The notes beneath the pieces are model-generated. The model worked only from the letters and a program-made list of their open reading frames with translations, ran no database searches and was not told the origin of the DNA. The position numbers and the translations under genes are program-made. A DNA stretch of 7,929 nucleotides, from assembly GCA_013813755.1 (NCBI GenBank), contig JACCRD010000028.1, positions 1 to 7,929 of the forward strand. Direction: 5' to 3'. Shown here piece by piece: positions 7,063 through 7,929 of this stretch (positions are counted from its first letter, which is position 1; every line of letters begins with the position of its first letter). Origin of the DNA: Acidobacteriota bacterium (GTDB lineage Bacteria > Acidobacteriota > Blastocatellia > Pyrinomonadales > Pyrinomonadaceae).

Positions 7063-7184
7063 TTGAAACGTTCAATCTAGAAACTGCGTAGTAAAGTTAG
7101 ATATAAAAAAGTTTGCATGTTGAATAGATTTTTGTTGTTGTTGAAAAACGCAGGCAAAACATTTTGAGGAGAGGAAAACTTTTT
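7063..7184. other. Intergenic region between OppF-like and Yip1-family genes
   Basis: This 122-bp AT-rich gap starts with a small inverted repeat, ATTGAA-ACG-TTCAAT (7062-7076), immediately after the OppF stop. The stem is short and AT-rich with no T-run after it, so it is a poor terminator. TATAAA at 7102-7107 could be a -10 box for the next gene, but no good -35 is found. A GTT/TTG repeat at 7132-7142 looks like simple sequence. Confidence 0.35.
7166..7174 (+). promoter_or_regulatory. Ribosome-binding site of the Yip1-family gene
   Basis: A purine run GAGGAGAGG stands about 10 bases before ATG 7185. It sets the start of the partial gene at the right edge. Confidence 0.65.
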
Positions 7185-7929
7185 ATGAACGAAGAGAATT
7201 CAAATCTGAACCAACAAAACCAAGCTGGATGGCAAGCGCCGCCGCCACCGCAAGACTTTAAAACTATCGAAGAACCGGCGCAAATGTCGGAAGCCGCAAC
7301 GCTCGGCAGCATTTTTTTTGAGCCGGGAAAAACATTTGAAGATTTGCGACGTAAACCTAGATTTATTTTGGCAACCATCGTAATGATTGTGCTTGGAACC
7401 ACTTTTTCTTTTTTGTTTGCCAACAAAGTCGGCGATGAAGGATTTAAAAGATTTGCCGCCGAACAAGTAGATAAAAGTCCGCAAGCGTCGAGTCTTTCAG
7501 CCGAACAAAAGCAGCAGAGCGTTGATTTTACGATGACTATTATCAATGTTACTCGATATTTAATTCCTTTAATTATTATCGTTGTGATGGCGCTCGGCGG
7601 GTTTTTTTACTGGCTTGCTTCAAAAGCGATGGGAGGCAGCGCGAGTTTTTCGCACGGAGTTTCAGCTTGGGTTTATTCGAGTTTCCCGCCGACGGTCGTC
7701 GCCTCAATTGCCAATATAGTTATTTTATTTTTGAAACCCGTTGATGAAATTGACGTGGCGACCGGTCAACGCGGTTTGATCAATGCTAATCCGAGTTTTT
7801 TTATCGACGGCGCGCAAAGTCCTGTCCTGGCGACTCTGCTTGGGACTTTTGATTTTTTTCTGATTTGGGGCTGGATTCTTGCCGCCATTGGTCTGCAAAA
7901 ACTCGGCAACCTCTCCGCCGGTTCGGCGT
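7185..7929 (+). CDS. Yip1-family multi-pass inner-membrane protein, 5' part, runs off right edge
   Basis: The first 248 codons are present with no stop before the window ends. The N-terminal 35 residues are polar and rich in Asn, Gln and Pro (APPPPQ at 18-23). Next comes a GSIFFEPGKTFEDLRRKPRF segment (41-60), the conserved entry of bacterial Yip1 proteins, where an amphipathic stretch leads into the membrane. Predicted membrane segments are about 60-79, 126-146, 168-184 and 217-237, with a charged loop (80-118) between the first two and a loop around 186-213. These features fit the Yip1 domain, whose bacterial members have no firmly established role; eukaryotic Yip1 proteins act in vesicle trafficking. 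The start is set by a strong ribosome site. It follows the OppF gene on the same strand after 122 bp, but nothing links it functionally to the importer. Confidence 0.85.
   Translation, partial: MNEENSNLNQQNQAGWQAPPPPQDFKTIEEPAQMSEAATLGSIFFEPGKTFEDLRRKPRFILATIVMIVLGTTFSFLFANKVGDEGFKRFAAEQVDKSPQASSLSAEQKQQSVDFTMTIINVTRYLIPLIIIVVMALGGFFYWLASKAMGGSASFSHGVSAWVYSSFPPTVVASIANIVILFLKPVDEIDVATGQRGLINANPSFFIDGAQSPVLATLLGTFDFFLIWGWILAAIGLQKLGNLSAGSA

Noticed and set aside
7062..7076. Inverted repeat ATTGAA-ACG-TTCAAT after the OppF stop as a terminator
   Set aside because: The stem has only six mostly A/T pairs and no T-run follows, so it would not be an effective intrinsic terminator.
7132..7142. Short GTT/TTG tandem repeat
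   Set aside because: About three units of simple sequence in an AT-rich gap. This is too short to treat as a functional repeat.
7097..7546. A 149-residue minus-strand frame
   Set aside because: It is antisense to the Yip1-family gene, which has the ribosome site, the recognisable motif and the membrane segments. The antisense product shows no motif.

Overview
The window reads like a chromosomal piece from an Acidobacteriota-type bacterium, most likely Blastocatellia/Pyrinomonadaceae. This is inferred from protein style only: moderate GC with AT-rich intergenic gaps, an S9 peptidase with the PD40-propeller layout typical of that group, a carboxypeptidase Q-like M28 enzyme, and a Yip1-family protein with a proline-rich N-terminus. 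No rRNA or other marker confirms it. I see no tRNA, rRNA, CRISPR array, insertion sequence, phage gene or long repeat.

Layout. At 1-745 (minus) lies the N-terminal part of an exported S9-family peptidase running off the left edge. Divergent from it, at 867-2303 (plus), is a secreted M28 metallopeptidase. It is followed 38 bp later by a 56-residue single-pass membrane protein (2342-2512, plus) with a very good ribosome-binding site. Its 3' end overlaps tail to tail with an exported protein of unknown function (2485-3039, minus). Next on the minus strand is an S41 C-terminal-processing peptidase (3128-4852, GTG start). A 139-bp divergent gap separates it from two ABC ATPases of the oligopeptide/dipeptide importer type, OppD/DppD-like (4992-6014) and OppF/DppF-like (6052-7062). 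The right edge holds a 5' fragment of a Yip1-family multi-pass membrane protein (7185 onward).

How they may work together. Three exported peptidases from unrelated clans (S9, M28, S41) stand beside the two ATPases that power oligopeptide uptake, which fits extracytoplasmic peptide breakdown followed by import. The importer's permeases and substrate-binding protein are not in the window, and the peptidases are not all on one strand, so this is a neighbourhood rather than a demonstrated operon. The S41 enzyme may equally do periplasmic quality control.

The genes are mostly recognisable families. I do not see a convincing undescribed multi-gene system. The least explained items are the 56-residue membrane protein, its convergent overlap with the unknown exported protein, and that unknown protein itself. 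No gene-free stretch exceeds about 140 bp.
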